From positions 1 through 64,000 of the forward strand of contig CAJXDY010000001.1 in the NCBI GenBank assembly GCA_913052135.1: DNA of 64,000 bases, given 5' to 3'. Below the pieces are notes generated by a model. That model made no database searches. It had not been told where the DNA came from and saw only the letters and a program-made list of their open reading frames with translations. Each line of letters starts with the position of its first letter. The first letter of the stretch is position 1. This document shows, piece by piece, positions 34,725 to 44,056 of the stretch. Source of the DNA: UBA8106 sp913052135. Lineage in GTDB: Bacteria; Acidobacteriota; Vicinamibacteria; Vicinamibacterales; UBA823. The position numbers and the translations under genes were made by a program.

Positions 34725-36262
34725 ACAGAGTTTTCACCCGAGAGGTTTCGCCGGTCGTAATTGCCCAACATTAGGCCTGACATCCATCCAATCATGAGCG
34801 TCGTAATCGACCCTATCAAAACGTACCACTGCCAGGAAATAGCTGTAAAACTCCACACCGCAATCATGATGAAAACGCCAGAGGCAATTCCTAGAGCAGC
34901 GGCTCTTTGCCCAACTTGGGTGAAAGTTCCAAGAAAAAATATGCCAAGAATGATGCCATTCGTGAATGAGGCGACGCCAAGTACTTCGTCAATGACGCGG
35001 GTAGACAACTTGATGGCGAGCAAAGCTACACTAACCTGAGCGGAAGCCCAGAAAACGGTGGTCCAACGCGAGACGCGGAGATAGTGGCCGGCATCACGGA
35101 GATGTTTTGTGAGTGGCATGTAGAAGTCTCCAAGTGTTGCAGCAGATGAAGAGTTAAGCGACGAAGACAATGTTGACATTGCAGCGGCGAAAATTGCGGC
35201 GACGACCAGTCCGACGACTCCGCTTGGTAACTGGGTCACAATAAAGTACGGGAAGATGCGGTCAGTCTGCACTTGTCCGTTGACGGTAAAAGCTGGTAGA
35301 TCATGCGGGGCGTAGGTTAAATAGTAATACCAGAGCATTACACCAATTAGTAAGAACAGTACAAATTGACTCGCAATCAATAGCCCACTTCCAAGAAGAG
35401 CTGTTCTAGCCTGCCTTGCGTTCCTGCAGCAAAGGTACCTTTGCACGATTAATTGGTCGGTTCCATGTGTAGCCATGGTCAAGAAGGCGCCGCCGATTAA
35501 TCCGGACCAGAACGTATAATCTTGAGTTGCAGTTACAGTAAAGTCGAACAGTTGAAATTTACCCGCGGCTGACGCAGCGGTAGATATCTCAGCCCAGCCT
35601 CCTGGAATTTGCTTTAAGAGAATTATCGCTGCGAGCCCAGCGCCTGCGAGATAGAGTCCTAGCTGGACGACGTCGGTCCAAATAACAGCGGCCATTCCTC
35701 CTAGAACCGTGTAGATCACTGTGATGCTTCCGATTATCAGGATCGACAAAATCAAAAGACTCACATTTGGTTCAAGTGTTGGGAGCCAAGAATGCAGCGT
35801 TGTGACGACGCCAGGTGTTACTAAAAATAGGGTGGTCAGAACCAAACCCGTAGCAAATAATCTGAGGCCATCCGCAACGGTTCTAGTCAGTAGAAACAAC
35901 AAAGAGGTAAACCTTCGCACGCCGTCGCCAAATCGATTTCCAAGTATCTCGTAGACACTAACTAAATCTCCGCGGAAGTAGGCTGGTATAAAGATCACCG
36001 TAACAGCAATGCGACCCAGCAAGTAACCAAAGACTAGTTGAAGAAATGAAAAATTTCCGGAGTACGCAAGGCCAGGCACACTAATAACGCTCACAGTGCT
36101 CGTCTCAGTGGCGACAATAGAACCCATGACGGCCCACCAGGGGATGTTTTTCCCAGTTGTAAAGTAGTCGCGAACGTTCCTTTGTGATCGGGAAAAATAC
36201 GCCCCGAACAATAAAACGCAAAATAGGTAGACGGTGAGAACGACGAGGTCTAATGCGCGCAT
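34721..36262 (-). CDS. Sodium:solute symporter (SSS family), second copy
   Basis: A 513-residue SSS transporter with about 13 hydrophobic segments: MRALDLVVLTVYLFCVLLFG, NIPWWAVMGSIVATETSTVSVISVPGLAYSGN, and GGMAAVIWTDVVQLGLY, the well-kept sodium-site region. It is clearly diverged from the other SSS protein in the operon, so the two probably move different substrates. Its start lies 196 bases from the PQQ dehydrogenase start in a divergent arrangement. Confidence 0.9.
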   Translation of the reverse strand: MRALDLVVLTVYLFCVLLFGAYFSRSQRNVRDYFTTGKNIPWWAVMGSIVATETSTVSVISVPGLAYSGNFSFLQLVFGYLLGRIAVTVIFIPAYFRGDLVSVYEILGNRFGDGVRRFTSLLFLLTRTVADGLRLFATGLVLTTLFLVTPGVVTTLHSWLPTLEPNVSLLILSILIIGSITVIYTVLGGMAAVIWTDVVQLGLYLAGAGLAAIILLKQIPGGWAEISTAASAAGKFQLFDFTVTATQDYTFWSGLIGGAFLTMATHGTDQLIVQRYLCCRNARQARTALLGSGLLIASQFVLFLLIGVMLWYYYLTYAPHDLPAFTVNGQVQTDRIFPYFIVTQLPSGVVGLVVAAIFAAAMSTLSSSLNSSSAATLGDFYMPLTKHLRDAGHYLRVSRWTTVFWASAQVSVALLAIKLSTRVIDEVLGVASFTNGIILGIFFLGTFTQVGQRAAALGIASGVFIMIAVWSFTAISWQWYVLIGSITTLMIGWMSGLMLGNYDRRNLSGENSV

Positions 36263-36283
36263 TTAGATGAAGTTAGTATTTCG

Positions 36284-36308
36284 AGCACCCCGGTCACTCG
36301 AGTGCTCA
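36284..36308. promoter_or_regulatory. Palindromic site in divergent promoter region
   Basis: A perfect 10-base palindrome CACTCGAGTG (36296-36305) is embedded in a wider inverted repeat GAGCAC (36284-36289) and GTGCTC (36303-36308), 22 bases from the symporter start. Symmetry and placement fit a repressor or activator operator, but no regulator gene is adjacent. Confidence 0.35.
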
Positions 36309-36458
36309 TATTCTAGGAAAAAATTAATTCTCCGACAGTTTTAGGTTGCCAAAGGTGCATGCTACGCTTTGTATTCTATAGAAATTACTGACAAGGAGAT
36401 CGGAAGTAACGACAGTAAGCTAAACCTTAGTATTTACGATGCTTGGACTAACAGTAAG

Positions 36459-38600
36459 ATGAAGAACAAGGTTGCCATTTTTGCATGGCTTGTGATTTTA
36501 GCCAGGTGCACTGGAGCGGGCCCGGAAGAGTGGCCTGTTTATCAAGGGTTTGGAAGCAATCAATACTCTGCCCTCGATCAGATTAATCGTTCAAACGTGC
36601 ACACATTGGAGGTTGCTTGGACTTATCGAACAGGGGATAGCGATCCAGACAACCGTTCTCAAATTCAAGCGAACCCGATTGTCGTGGATGGCATTTTGTA
36701 TGCGACGTCAGCTCAACTGAAGGTGTTCGCCCTTGATGCTACGACAGGTCTACATCGATGGACTTTTGATCCTTTTGCTAGTTCTGCTTTAGAGACCGAA
36801 GGCCGTGATAACGGTTACGATTTATTTGGTGCCGGTGTGAGTCGTGGCGTTACTTATTGGGAGGATGGGGAAGACCGGCGGATTTTCTCTACGGGCGGCT
36901 CGTTTCTCTACGCAATTGAAGCATCGACTGGTCAGCTCATTACAACATTTGGTAATAAAGGTGCGATTGATTTACATGATGGCCTGGGTCGCGATGTTGA
37001 AGATCTATTCATTGTTTCGAATACTCCGGGTGTTGTTTATAAAGATTTGTTAATTGTACCAACGCGTGTAGCAGAGGGAACGAAGGCGGCGCCAGGACAC
37101 ATTCGGGCCTACGACGTTCGAACGGGAGAGATTGCTTGGATCTTTCACACGATTCCCCAACCTGGTGAATTTGGTTATGAAACCTGGCCAAGGGATGCCT
37201 GGAAATCCACTGGTGGTGCGAACAATTGGGCTGGGATGACGGTTGATGATGATCGCGGTGTGGTCTATGTACCCACTGGGTCGGCGACACCAGATTTTTA
37301 CGGAGGTGATCGCATAGGTGCGAATCTCTTCGCCAATACGCTACTCGCTCTTGACGCGTCGACCGGACACTTAATCTGGCATTACCAAGTTGTTCGACAC
37401 GACCTCTGGGATCGCGATCTACCAGCACCTCCGAATCTTGTTAGTGTTACTCATGCAGGGCAACGGCATGACGCAGTAGCGCAGATTACGAAATCTGGCC
37501 ATGTTTTCCTGTTTGATCGGGATACTGGTGAGCCCTTGTTTCCTATAGAGGAACGCCAGACGCCGCCGTCTGATCTTTCTGGTGAGGTTGCGTGGAAGAC
37601 GCAGCCGGTTCCATTGAAGCCTCCACCGTTTTCGCGTCAAGTGTTCTTGCAGGATGACGTAACCGACATTTCTTCAAACGCAAGGTCTGAAGCATTGGAA
37701 CAGTTATCACGTGTTCGTACGGGTGATCCTTTTACTCCACCCAGTCGTGAAGGAACCATAATTTTTCCCGGATATGACGGTGGAGGAGAATGGGGTGGTG
37801 CGGCCGTTGATCCCAATGGCATTCTCTACGTAAATGCCAGCGAGATGCCGTGGATTCTCAGAATGATTAAAGTCGAAGACGACATGCAAAATCCTGGTCA
37901 CGCGGTTTATTCTAACGAATGTCTCTATTGCCATGGTGTTGATGGCCGAGGTGATCCTTTAGGAATTTATCCCTCACTGGTCGATGTGCCAACGAAGTTG
38001 ACGAAGTCAACTGTCGCTAGAATCATTACCCGTGGTGTAGGTGTGATGCCGTCACACGAGTATCTTTCCGAGCAAGAAGTTGATGACCTAGTGGCGTACC
38101 TGTTTAGTGAGAACGCTTTACTTTCTCACGATAACAAAGAGAGAAAACCAATCCAAGATGCTAGCGATGCAAACTACAGTTCGACTGGGTATGTTCGGTT
38201 TCTTGACTCAAACGGATATCCGGCGATTAAACCACCTTGGGGAACGCTGACTGCGATTGATCTTAATATAGGTAACATCCTTTGGCAGGTTACGTTGGGT
38301 GAATTTGAATTATTAACTCAAAAAGGGTTTTCACCCACCGGTACTGAAAATTATGGGGGTCCTATTGTGACTGCAGGTGGACTCCTATTCATTGCGGCGA
38401 CGAAGGATGAAAGATTTCGAGGATTTGATATACGAGATGGCGCACTTCTGTGGGAAACTAAATTACCAGCTGGCGGCTATGCAACACCCGCCACGTATAT
38501 GATTGATGGACGACAATTTGTGGTTGTTGCAGCGGGTGGTGGCAAGATGGGTACGAAGTCTGGTGATGCGTACGTTGCATTCGCTTTGCCAGACGACTAG
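36459..38600 (+). CDS. PQQ-dependent quinoprotein dehydrogenase with cytochrome c domain
   Basis: A 713-residue quinohemoprotein. Signal-like start MKNKVAIFAWLVILARC, then EEWPVYQGFGSNQYSALDQINRSNV, the usual opening of the eight-bladed PQQ propeller; the repeated W-motif blades include YDGGGEWGGAAVDPNGILYVN. A c-type heme site CLYCH sits at about residues 488-492, inserted between propeller blades, followed by a Met-containing GVMPSH ligand region. It should oxidise an alcohol or sugar in the periplasm and pass electrons to the respiratory chain. The frame is open to 36369, but the ATG at 36459 begins the export signal. The lipobox-like LARC has an atypical Arg at -1. Confidence 0.9.
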   Translation: MKNKVAIFAWLVILARCTGAGPEEWPVYQGFGSNQYSALDQINRSNVHTLEVAWTYRTGDSDPDNRSQIQANPIVVDGILYATSAQLKVFALDATTGLHRWTFDPFASSALETEGRDNGYDLFGAGVSRGVTYWEDGEDRRIFSTGGSFLYAIEASTGQLITTFGNKGAIDLHDGLGRDVEDLFIVSNTPGVVYKDLLIVPTRVAEGTKAAPGHIRAYDVRTGEIAWIFHTIPQPGEFGYETWPRDAWKSTGGANNWAGMTVDDDRGVVYVPTGSATPDFYGGDRIGANLFANTLLALDASTGHLIWHYQVVRHDLWDRDLPAPPNLVSVTHAGQRHDAVAQITKSGHVFLFDRDTGEPLFPIEERQTPPSDLSGEVAWKTQPVPLKPPPFSRQVFLQDDVTDISSNARSEALEQLSRVRTGDPFTPPSREGTIIFPGYDGGGEWGGAAVDPNGILYVNASEMPWILRMIKVEDDMQNPGHAVYSNECLYCHGVDGRGDPLGIYPSLVDVPTKLTKSTVARIITRGVGVMPSHEYLSEQEVDDLVAYLFSENALLSHDNKERKPIQDASDANYSSTGYVRFLDSNGYPAIKPPWGTLTAIDLNIGNILWQVTLGEFELLTQKGFSPTGTENYGGPIVTAGGLLFIAATKDERFRGFDIRDGALLWETKLPAGGYATPATYMIDGRQFVVVAAGGGKMGTKSGDAYVAFALPDD

Positions 38601-38616
38601 TAAAGTTTGAATTATT

Positions 38617-39999
38617 GTGAAGAAAGATCTCAGATATTTTCTTCGGTATATCGAGAAGCATGCGCCTGAGTTGTTGATGCAAGTGCCTGGCGAGGTGAAT
38701 CCTCGTTGGGAGCTGTCGGCAGTACAAAAGCGCCTCGAAGTGGATCGGAGACTGCCGGTGCTTCAATTTCAAAAAGTGATCGGTTCTACAATGCCGGTTA
38801 TTTCCAATTTATTTGCGAGCAAGACCCACTTAGCGCTAGCACTTGAAACGACTCCGGAAAAAGTTATTCCACGGTTTACAGATGCTCAAGTCAACGGTCT
38901 TGCCCCACGTAATGTTAGTAGTGGACCTGTTAAGGATGTGGTTTTGGCCGGCGATAATGTCGACCTGAACGTCCTGCCGATAGTGACTCATTGCGAAAAG
39001 GATGCCGGTCCTTATCTCTCGTCAGGTGTGACAATTATGCGGGACCCGGTATCAGGATCCTTGAATGCAGGCATCTATCGAAATCTAGTCACATCGCCGA
39101 CGACATTAACCATGAATATGGCGCCGTTGTGTCATGGATCAGAAATAGCTGCCGACGCAGAAAAAGCTAAACATCATGTGGAAGCAGCTATTGTCGTTGG
39201 GCATCATCCAGCCTTAGCTATTTCCTCGCAGCAGAGAGGTCAACGGAGTGAGCTGGAACTCAACACGATGGGGGCCTTACTGGAGGAACCCTTGGATATG
39301 GTACCTGCGGAAACGATTGACCTGCCTGTCCCGGCCGATGCAGAAATTGTCATCGAGGGTCGGATCAGAACTGACGCGTGGGCTGATGATGGACCCTTTG
39401 GAGATTACTGGCTCTATTATGCTCCACCGAAGCCAGCACGAATTTTCGAGGTTACCGCAATTACGCATCGGCGGGACGCAATCTTCCACGATATCTTTAG
39501 CGTAGGTCCGGATCATTTGACCCTGTTTTCCCTTGGCATGGAGGGGGTCGTGTTCTCTCAACTTAAGCAGCTTGTACCGGACCTCATAGCGATCAATGTC
39601 CCAGTCTGTGGTTCCGGCAACTTAGTTTATGTGCAGATTCGAAAAGGTCTCGACGGACAGGGGGTCAATGCAGCAATAGCAGCACTCGGTGCTTACAGGT
39701 TTAAGTGTGCCGTAGTTGTGGATGAAGACGTGGATATTAATGATGATGGAAAGGTCCTCTGGGCGATGATGACGCGAACACAGGCTGATCGCTCCATTTT
39801 TATGATTCCGGGCTCTTACGTATCACGTGTTGACCCTACGGGGTACCCTGCATGGCAAACAGGTAATGAAGGGGCACCCTTGCTTAGTACCCGTCTTGGT
39901 ATCGACGCAACTAAACCTCTCGATCCGGCATTTCCTGAAGTGGCGGAGCCTCCAAGAGAGTTGTGGACCAATTTGGATTTGAAACGGTATTTAAAATGA
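38617..39999 (+). CDS. UbiD-family decarboxylase
   Basis: A 460-residue prenylated-FMN-dependent decarboxylase of the UbiD group. Seen: the opening with LRYFLRYIEKH, GVTIMRDP, NAGIYRNLV, GSEIAADAEKAKHHVEAAIVVGHHPAL and DDGPFGDYWLYYAPP, in place of the more usual EGPFGE. Substrates in the family are (hetero)aromatic or alpha,beta-unsaturated acids. No UbiX flavin prenyltransferase is in the window. GTG start at 38617, 16 bases after the PQQ dehydrogenase. The stop overlaps the ATG of the ABC binding-protein gene (ATGA), linking this enzyme with uptake of a small molecule, perhaps its substrate. Confidence 0.9.
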   Translation: MKKDLRYFLRYIEKHAPELLMQVPGEVNPRWELSAVQKRLEVDRRLPVLQFQKVIGSTMPVISNLFASKTHLALALETTPEKVIPRFTDAQVNGLAPRNVSSGPVKDVVLAGDNVDLNVLPIVTHCEKDAGPYLSSGVTIMRDPVSGSLNAGIYRNLVTSPTTLTMNMAPLCHGSEIAADAEKAKHHVEAAIVVGHHPALAISSQQRGQRSELELNTMGALLEEPLDMVPAETIDLPVPADAEIVIEGRIRTDAWADDGPFGDYWLYYAPPKPARIFEVTAITHRRDAIFHDIFSVGPDHLTLFSLGMEGVVFSQLKQLVPDLIAINVPVCGSGNLVYVQIRKGLDGQGVNAAIAALGAYRFKCAVVVDEDVDINDDGKVLWAMMTRTQADRSIFMIPGSYVSRVDPTGYPAWQTGNEGAPLLSTRLGIDATKPLDPAFPEVAEPPRELWTNLDLKRYLK

Positions 40000-40985
40000 G
40001 AGCGGTTCTAACCTTGGGTTGCGCCCTGGCGCTGTTTGCCTCTCTTGCCTTGTCGATTAAGTCTACGCACGAAAATCTTAAGCCAATAACCTTTCTAACA
40101 AATTATGTTTTTATCGGGCGGCATGCTCCGTTTTTTGTCGGCAAGGAAAAGGGTTTTTATCGAGAGGCAGGGTTTGACATCAATATCCTACCAGCGAGTG
40201 GGAGTGCGTTTGTTATTACTGCACTGGAGGGACGTCAAGCTGACTACGGCATGGTTGAGGCTGCGTCCTTGGTGCAGGCGATTGCTCAAGGCGCTTCCGT
40301 AAAGGCGTTCGGTGTATATATGGATCAGAGTACCAGCGGACTTGCTTCCCTGGCTCCCTATCCAACATTAGAAAGTCTCACAGGTAGGACTGTCGCTGCT
40401 TCTCTGACAGACAGTGCGCGAGTGATTTTGCCAAGTGTTTTAGCCGAAGGTCAATTGAACGAATCGACCATAGACTGGCTGACTGCAGACCCTAGCGTCT
40501 ATTTTTCATTGCTTCTCTCAGGGCGCGCGGACTTGGTGACTGCAGCGAGTGACAGCGATGTACCAACACTGCAAAGAATTGTAGAACCTAGAGGTCGCAC
40601 GGTGCATTTCTCTTCCTTTGCTGACTGGGGATACGATGTTTATGGGTATTTTCTTGTGGCACGAAGCGATCGACTTAGGTTGCGGCAAGAGGAAGTAAGA
40701 GCATTTGCGACAGCCACTGCTACTGCGGTCGATTACGCAATCACGCATCCCGAAGAAGCTGCGCGTATTATGGCTCGGTATAGTCCGGCCCTTGATGAGG
40801 TGACCGCACTAGCGCATTGGAAAGGATCGATCAGCGCTATGAATACGGCTGCCGTTCAGCATGCAGGTTACGGTATAGCGACACAAGAACGTTTGCAGCG
40901 GAGTATTGATTTCGTCGGACGGGCATTCGAATTCAAAACCCAAGTTACGCCGAACGATCTCTACGCTCACGGTTTTTTGCCCTAG
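39996..40985 (+). CDS. ABC transporter substrate-binding protein, NMT1/THI5-like
   Basis: A 329-residue protein with a signal segment (MRAVLTLGCALALFASLALS) and the start ITFLTNYVFIGRHAPFFVGKEKGFYREAGFDINILPASGSA, typical of the SsuA/TauA/THI5 periplasmic binding family; known ligands are sulfonates, nitrate, pyrimidines and aromatic acids. The ATG at 39996 overlaps the UbiD-type gene stop. Its permease and ATPase are the two convergent minus-strand genes next to it, so one transporter is split across both strands. Confidence 0.87.
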   Translation: MRAVLTLGCALALFASLALSIKSTHENLKPITFLTNYVFIGRHAPFFVGKEKGFYREAGFDINILPASGSAFVITALEGRQADYGMVEAASLVQAIAQGASVKAFGVYMDQSTSGLASLAPYPTLESLTGRTVAASLTDSARVILPSVLAEGQLNESTIDWLTADPSVYFSLLLSGRADLVTAASDSDVPTLQRIVEPRGRTVHFSSFADWGYDVYGYFLVARSDRLRLRQEEVRAFATATATAVDYAITHPEEAARIMARYSPALDEVTALAHWKGSISAMNTAAVQHAGYGIATQERLQRSIDFVGRAFEFKTQVTPNDLYAHGFLP

Positions 40986-41021
40986 TTTAAGGGTTCAAGA
41001 CTTTGTGTCGAGAAATAGACC

Positions 41022-41798
41022 CTATTCCCGCCGCGACGGCCGCCAGCCAAAAGCAAGTTCTTCGATGAGTACCACGAATCCTATGCCCGCACTTGTAAAA
41101 ATTGTAATCGCTAGCAAGCAGGCAAACACTAGAGGTGTATCAAGATTGAATTGAGCTGAGAGTATCAAATAACCTACACCTCGATTTCCACCGATAAATT
41201 CTCCGACTACAGATCCGACGAGTGCAAGGGGAAATGCTACTTTCAGGGCATCGGTCAAGTGAGGCAGAGCATGTATCAACCGCACCTTTCGGAAAATTCT
41301 GAATTTCGACCCGCCAAATAGGCGCGCTAGGTTGATCATATCTGGTTCGATTTCATTTAAACCAGTCACCGCATTTACAAAAATTGGGAAAAGGGCCATT
41401 AGAAAAGCCAAAAGAATCTTTGGTTCGTCTCCTAGGCCAAACCAGATTACAAAAAGTGGTGCTATGGCAACTTTTGGAATTCCATTGAATGCTGCTAGGA
41501 AGGGCAAGATCAGGAGTTTCAACGGCCGCACGTAAACCACGAGTAGCGCAAGTAGCACTCCTAGAATAAGTGCAAGTGCTAAACCGAGTAGAGTGGTTGT
41601 TGCTGTAATCCCAAGGTGTTCGACTTGCAGGGGGAGTGTTTCGAAAAATCTATTAAAGAACTGTGAAGGTGCTGGAAGTATGTAATCTGGGATTTTGGCC
41701 CACACCACTCCGTACTCCCAGAACGCTAATCCGGCGATGAGTCCGATGATCAGCACAAGTAGACGGCTCAAATTAAGCACCTTCGCTATTCGCTCCAC
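41022..41798 (-). CDS. ABC transporter permease, SsuC/TauC-like
   Basis: A 258-residue inner-membrane permease with about six hydrophobic segments. The EAA loop is seen in NAVTGLNEIEPDMINLARLFGGSKFRIFRKVRLIHALP, and GSVVGEFIGGNRGVGYLI follows, as in the nitrate/sulfonate/taurine permease group. It starts 13 bases inside the ATPase gene and converges with the binding-protein gene. Confidence 0.92.
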   Translation of the reverse strand: MERIAKVLNLSRLLVLIIGLIAGLAFWEYGVVWAKIPDYILPAPSQFFNRFFETLPLQVEHLGITATTTLLGLALALILGVLLALLVVYVRPLKLLILPFLAAFNGIPKVAIAPLFVIWFGLGDEPKILLAFLMALFPIFVNAVTGLNEIEPDMINLARLFGGSKFRIFRKVRLIHALPHLTDALKVAFPLALVGSVVGEFIGGNRGVGYLILSAQFNLDTPLVFACLLAITIFTSAGIGFVVLIEELAFGWRPSRRE

Positions 41799-42595
41799 TC
41801 TGTTTCCATTTCTTTCCTAATCACGGCAGATAATTCCAAAAAACGAGAGTCTTGCAGCATTGCGGTCGTCCGGGGGCGTGGCAAGTCAATGTCTATTGTC
41901 GCTTGCACGCGTCCAGGCCTCGGACTCATGATAATTACTCGATCCGACAACAGGACGGCTTCAGTGATGCTGTGTGTAACAAATACGACGGTGTTCATCG
42001 TTTCCATCCAGATACGCTGCAAACGGAACCCAAGGTTTTCGCGCGTAATGACATCAAGTGCGCCGAACGGTTCATCCATAAGTAGTAGGGTTGGATCGAG
42101 AAGTAACGCACGGCAGATTGAGACACGCTGTTGCATGCCGCCAGACAGTTCGTGTGGGAAGCTGTTTTCGAAAGTCTCAAGTCCAGCTAGCTGAAGTAAA
42201 ACCTGTGCCTGTTTCCGGTAGCTGTCTGGATTAAGTCCACGCATTTCTGCTGTAAACAGAATATTGTCCATGGTACGCCGCCAAGGTAACAGCACCGGAG
42301 ATTGAAAGACCATGGCCGCGCCTGGCACTGGTCCCTTGACTGTTTGTCCGTGAACAGTGATCAGGCCACCAGTCGGCGTGTTGAGTCCTGCGATTAGGCG
42401 CAGAGTGGTGGATTTTCCACATCCACTTGGACCGACGATAGTCAGGAATTCTCGATCTCGTGCCTCGAAAGAGAGTTGGTCGAGTGCTGTTACACTTTGA
42501 AATACTTGTGACAGACCGTCTACGACTAATGCCGCATCTTGGGAAGTATCGGATGCAATTGACTTAGGCATGGAAGTATCGTGAGGCACTGTCAT
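41786..42595 (-). CDS. ABC transporter ATPase, SsuB/TauB-like
   Basis: A 269-residue ATPase. Walker A GPSGCGKSTT, signature LSGGMQQRVSI, Walker B LLLMDEPFGALD and the switch His (FVTHSITEAVLLSDRV) are all present, so the protein should be active. SsuB-type subunits drive uptake of sulfonate, nitrate or THI5-type ligands. It is first in the minus-strand pair and its start region overlaps the open frame of the divergent sulfatase. Confidence 0.94.
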   Translation of the reverse strand: MTVPHDTSMPKSIASDTSQDAALVVDGLSQVFQSVTALDQLSFEARDREFLTIVGPSGCGKSTTLRLIAGLNTPTGGLITVHGQTVKGPVPGAAMVFQSPVLLPWRRTMDNILFTAEMRGLNPDSYRKQAQVLLQLAGLETFENSFPHELSGGMQQRVSICRALLLDPTLLLMDEPFGALDVITRENLGFRLQRIWMETMNTVVFVTHSITEAVLLSDRVIIMSPRPGRVQATIDIDLPRPRTTAMLQDSRFLELSAVIRKEMETEWSE

Positions 42596-42652
42596 CGAAT
42601 TGGAAACGCTATAATTAGGAACATCTTGCGTATTTCATCACGAAACTGGCTT

Positions 42653-44056
42653 ATGGTGCTCGCGATCATGTGCAGCGGACACGGCTGCGCCAGCCAGTCC
42701 GCCGTCGAAGACGTTGTTTCCAGAGCACAGATACGACCTAACATTGTATATATCCTAGCCGACGATCTCGGATATGGGGATCTTGGTGTCTATGGTCAGG
42801 AATTGATTAGCACACCGAATATTGATCGGCTTGCTGCCGGAGGTATGCGTTTCACTCAACATTATGCTGGTTCGACAGTCTGTGCGCCTTCGAGAGCGTC
42901 GCTGATGTCAGGTCTGCATACCGGTCACACTTACATTCGCGGCAATAAGCCTATATTTCCAGAAGGGCAATATCCGATTCCGGCTTCTAGGATTACGCTT
43001 GCGGAAGTATTACAGGACGTTGGTTACAAGACCGCTGCAATTGGTAAATGGGGGCTCGGCGCACCGGGAACAGAAGGCCTGCCGACGCGACAAGGTTTCG
43101 ACTACTTTTTTGGTTATAACGATCAACGAGAAGCACATAGTTACTACCCAGACCATTTGTGGCGTAATGAAGAACGGGTAGACCTACCGAAAAACGAGGA
43201 GGGCCAACGTGGCACGTATAGTCATGACCTTCTTACTGATGAAGTGCTGACATTCTTGCAGAAAAAAACAGAGGAGCCCTTTTTTCTATATATCCCTTAC
43301 ACGATACCTCACGCTGCGCTCGATGTGCCTGATGATTCAATGCTGGTGTATGAAGGACAATTTCAAGAAAAACCATGGGAAGCGGAGGGTAGCTATATCG
43401 GACAGGAGACACCACGGACTGCGTATGCGGCCATGGTGTCGAGACTCGATGCTGACATTGGAAGAATTCTACGTACCTTAGAAACCCAAGGGTTACTCGA
43501 CCAAACGCTCGTCATTTTCACAAGCGACAACGGACCCCATCAAGAAGCAGGTGCTGACCCAATTTTTTTCAACAGCAACGGCGGTTTGCGTGGTATCAAG
43601 CGCGATCTCTATGAGGGAGGCATTCGCGTTCCCATGATCGCGATGTGGAGAGGTGTCATCCAGGAAAATTCGGTGACTGATCATATTTCAGCCTTTTGGG
43701 ATGTTATGCCAACACTGTGCGCAATTATAGGTGTTGACCCGCCTCCAGATATTGATGGAATCTCCTTTTTACCAACCCTGCTTGGTGAATCTCAAGTTGC
43801 CCACGATTACCTCTATTGGGAATTTCATGAACTGGGTGGTAAGCAGGCTATCAGAATGAACAACTGGAAAGGTGTGCGTCTCAACGTTCATGATAATCCT
43901 GTAGCTCCAATAGAGTTGTATGACCTCAGTCGAGATCGTCAGGAGGCTCGGAATCTATCATTTGATTATCCGAACATTGTTACTCGGATTGCTCAATTAA
44001 TGGATGAGGCGCACACGCCGTCTGATCTCTTTGTCTTCCCTGGAGACGACCCATGA
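42653..44056 (+). CDS. Sulfatase (arylsulfatase-type, formylglycine-dependent)
   Basis: A 467-residue S1 sulfatase. Metal Asp pair in NIVYILADDLGYGDLG, the formylglycine site Cys77 in TVCAPSRASLMSG (canonical CxPxR), GKWGLG and FTSDNGPHQE are all present. An N-terminal hydrophobic stretch ending near GHGCAS suggests a lipoprotein or exported enzyme. The frame is open from GTG at 42581, but that would overlap the divergent ABC gene; ATG at 42653 fits a signal peptide. It likely removes sulfate esters from a glycan. The stop overlaps the ATG of a second sulfatase. Confidence 0.92.
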   Translation: MVLAIMCSGHGCASQSAVEDVVSRAQIRPNIVYILADDLGYGDLGVYGQELISTPNIDRLAAGGMRFTQHYAGSTVCAPSRASLMSGLHTGHTYIRGNKPIFPEGQYPIPASRITLAEVLQDVGYKTAAIGKWGLGAPGTEGLPTRQGFDYFFGYNDQREAHSYYPDHLWRNEERVDLPKNEEGQRGTYSHDLLTDEVLTFLQKKTEEPFFLYIPYTIPHAALDVPDDSMLVYEGQFQEKPWEAEGSYIGQETPRTAYAAMVSRLDADIGRILRTLETQGLLDQTLVIFTSDNGPHQEAGADPIFFNSNGGLRGIKRDLYEGGIRVPMIAMWRGVIQENSVTDHISAFWDVMPTLCAIIGVDPPPDIDGISFLPTLLGESQVAHDYLYWEFHELGGKQAIRMNNWKGVRLNVHDNPVAPIELYDLSRDRQEARNLSFDYPNIVTRIAQLMDEAHTPSDLFVFPGDDP

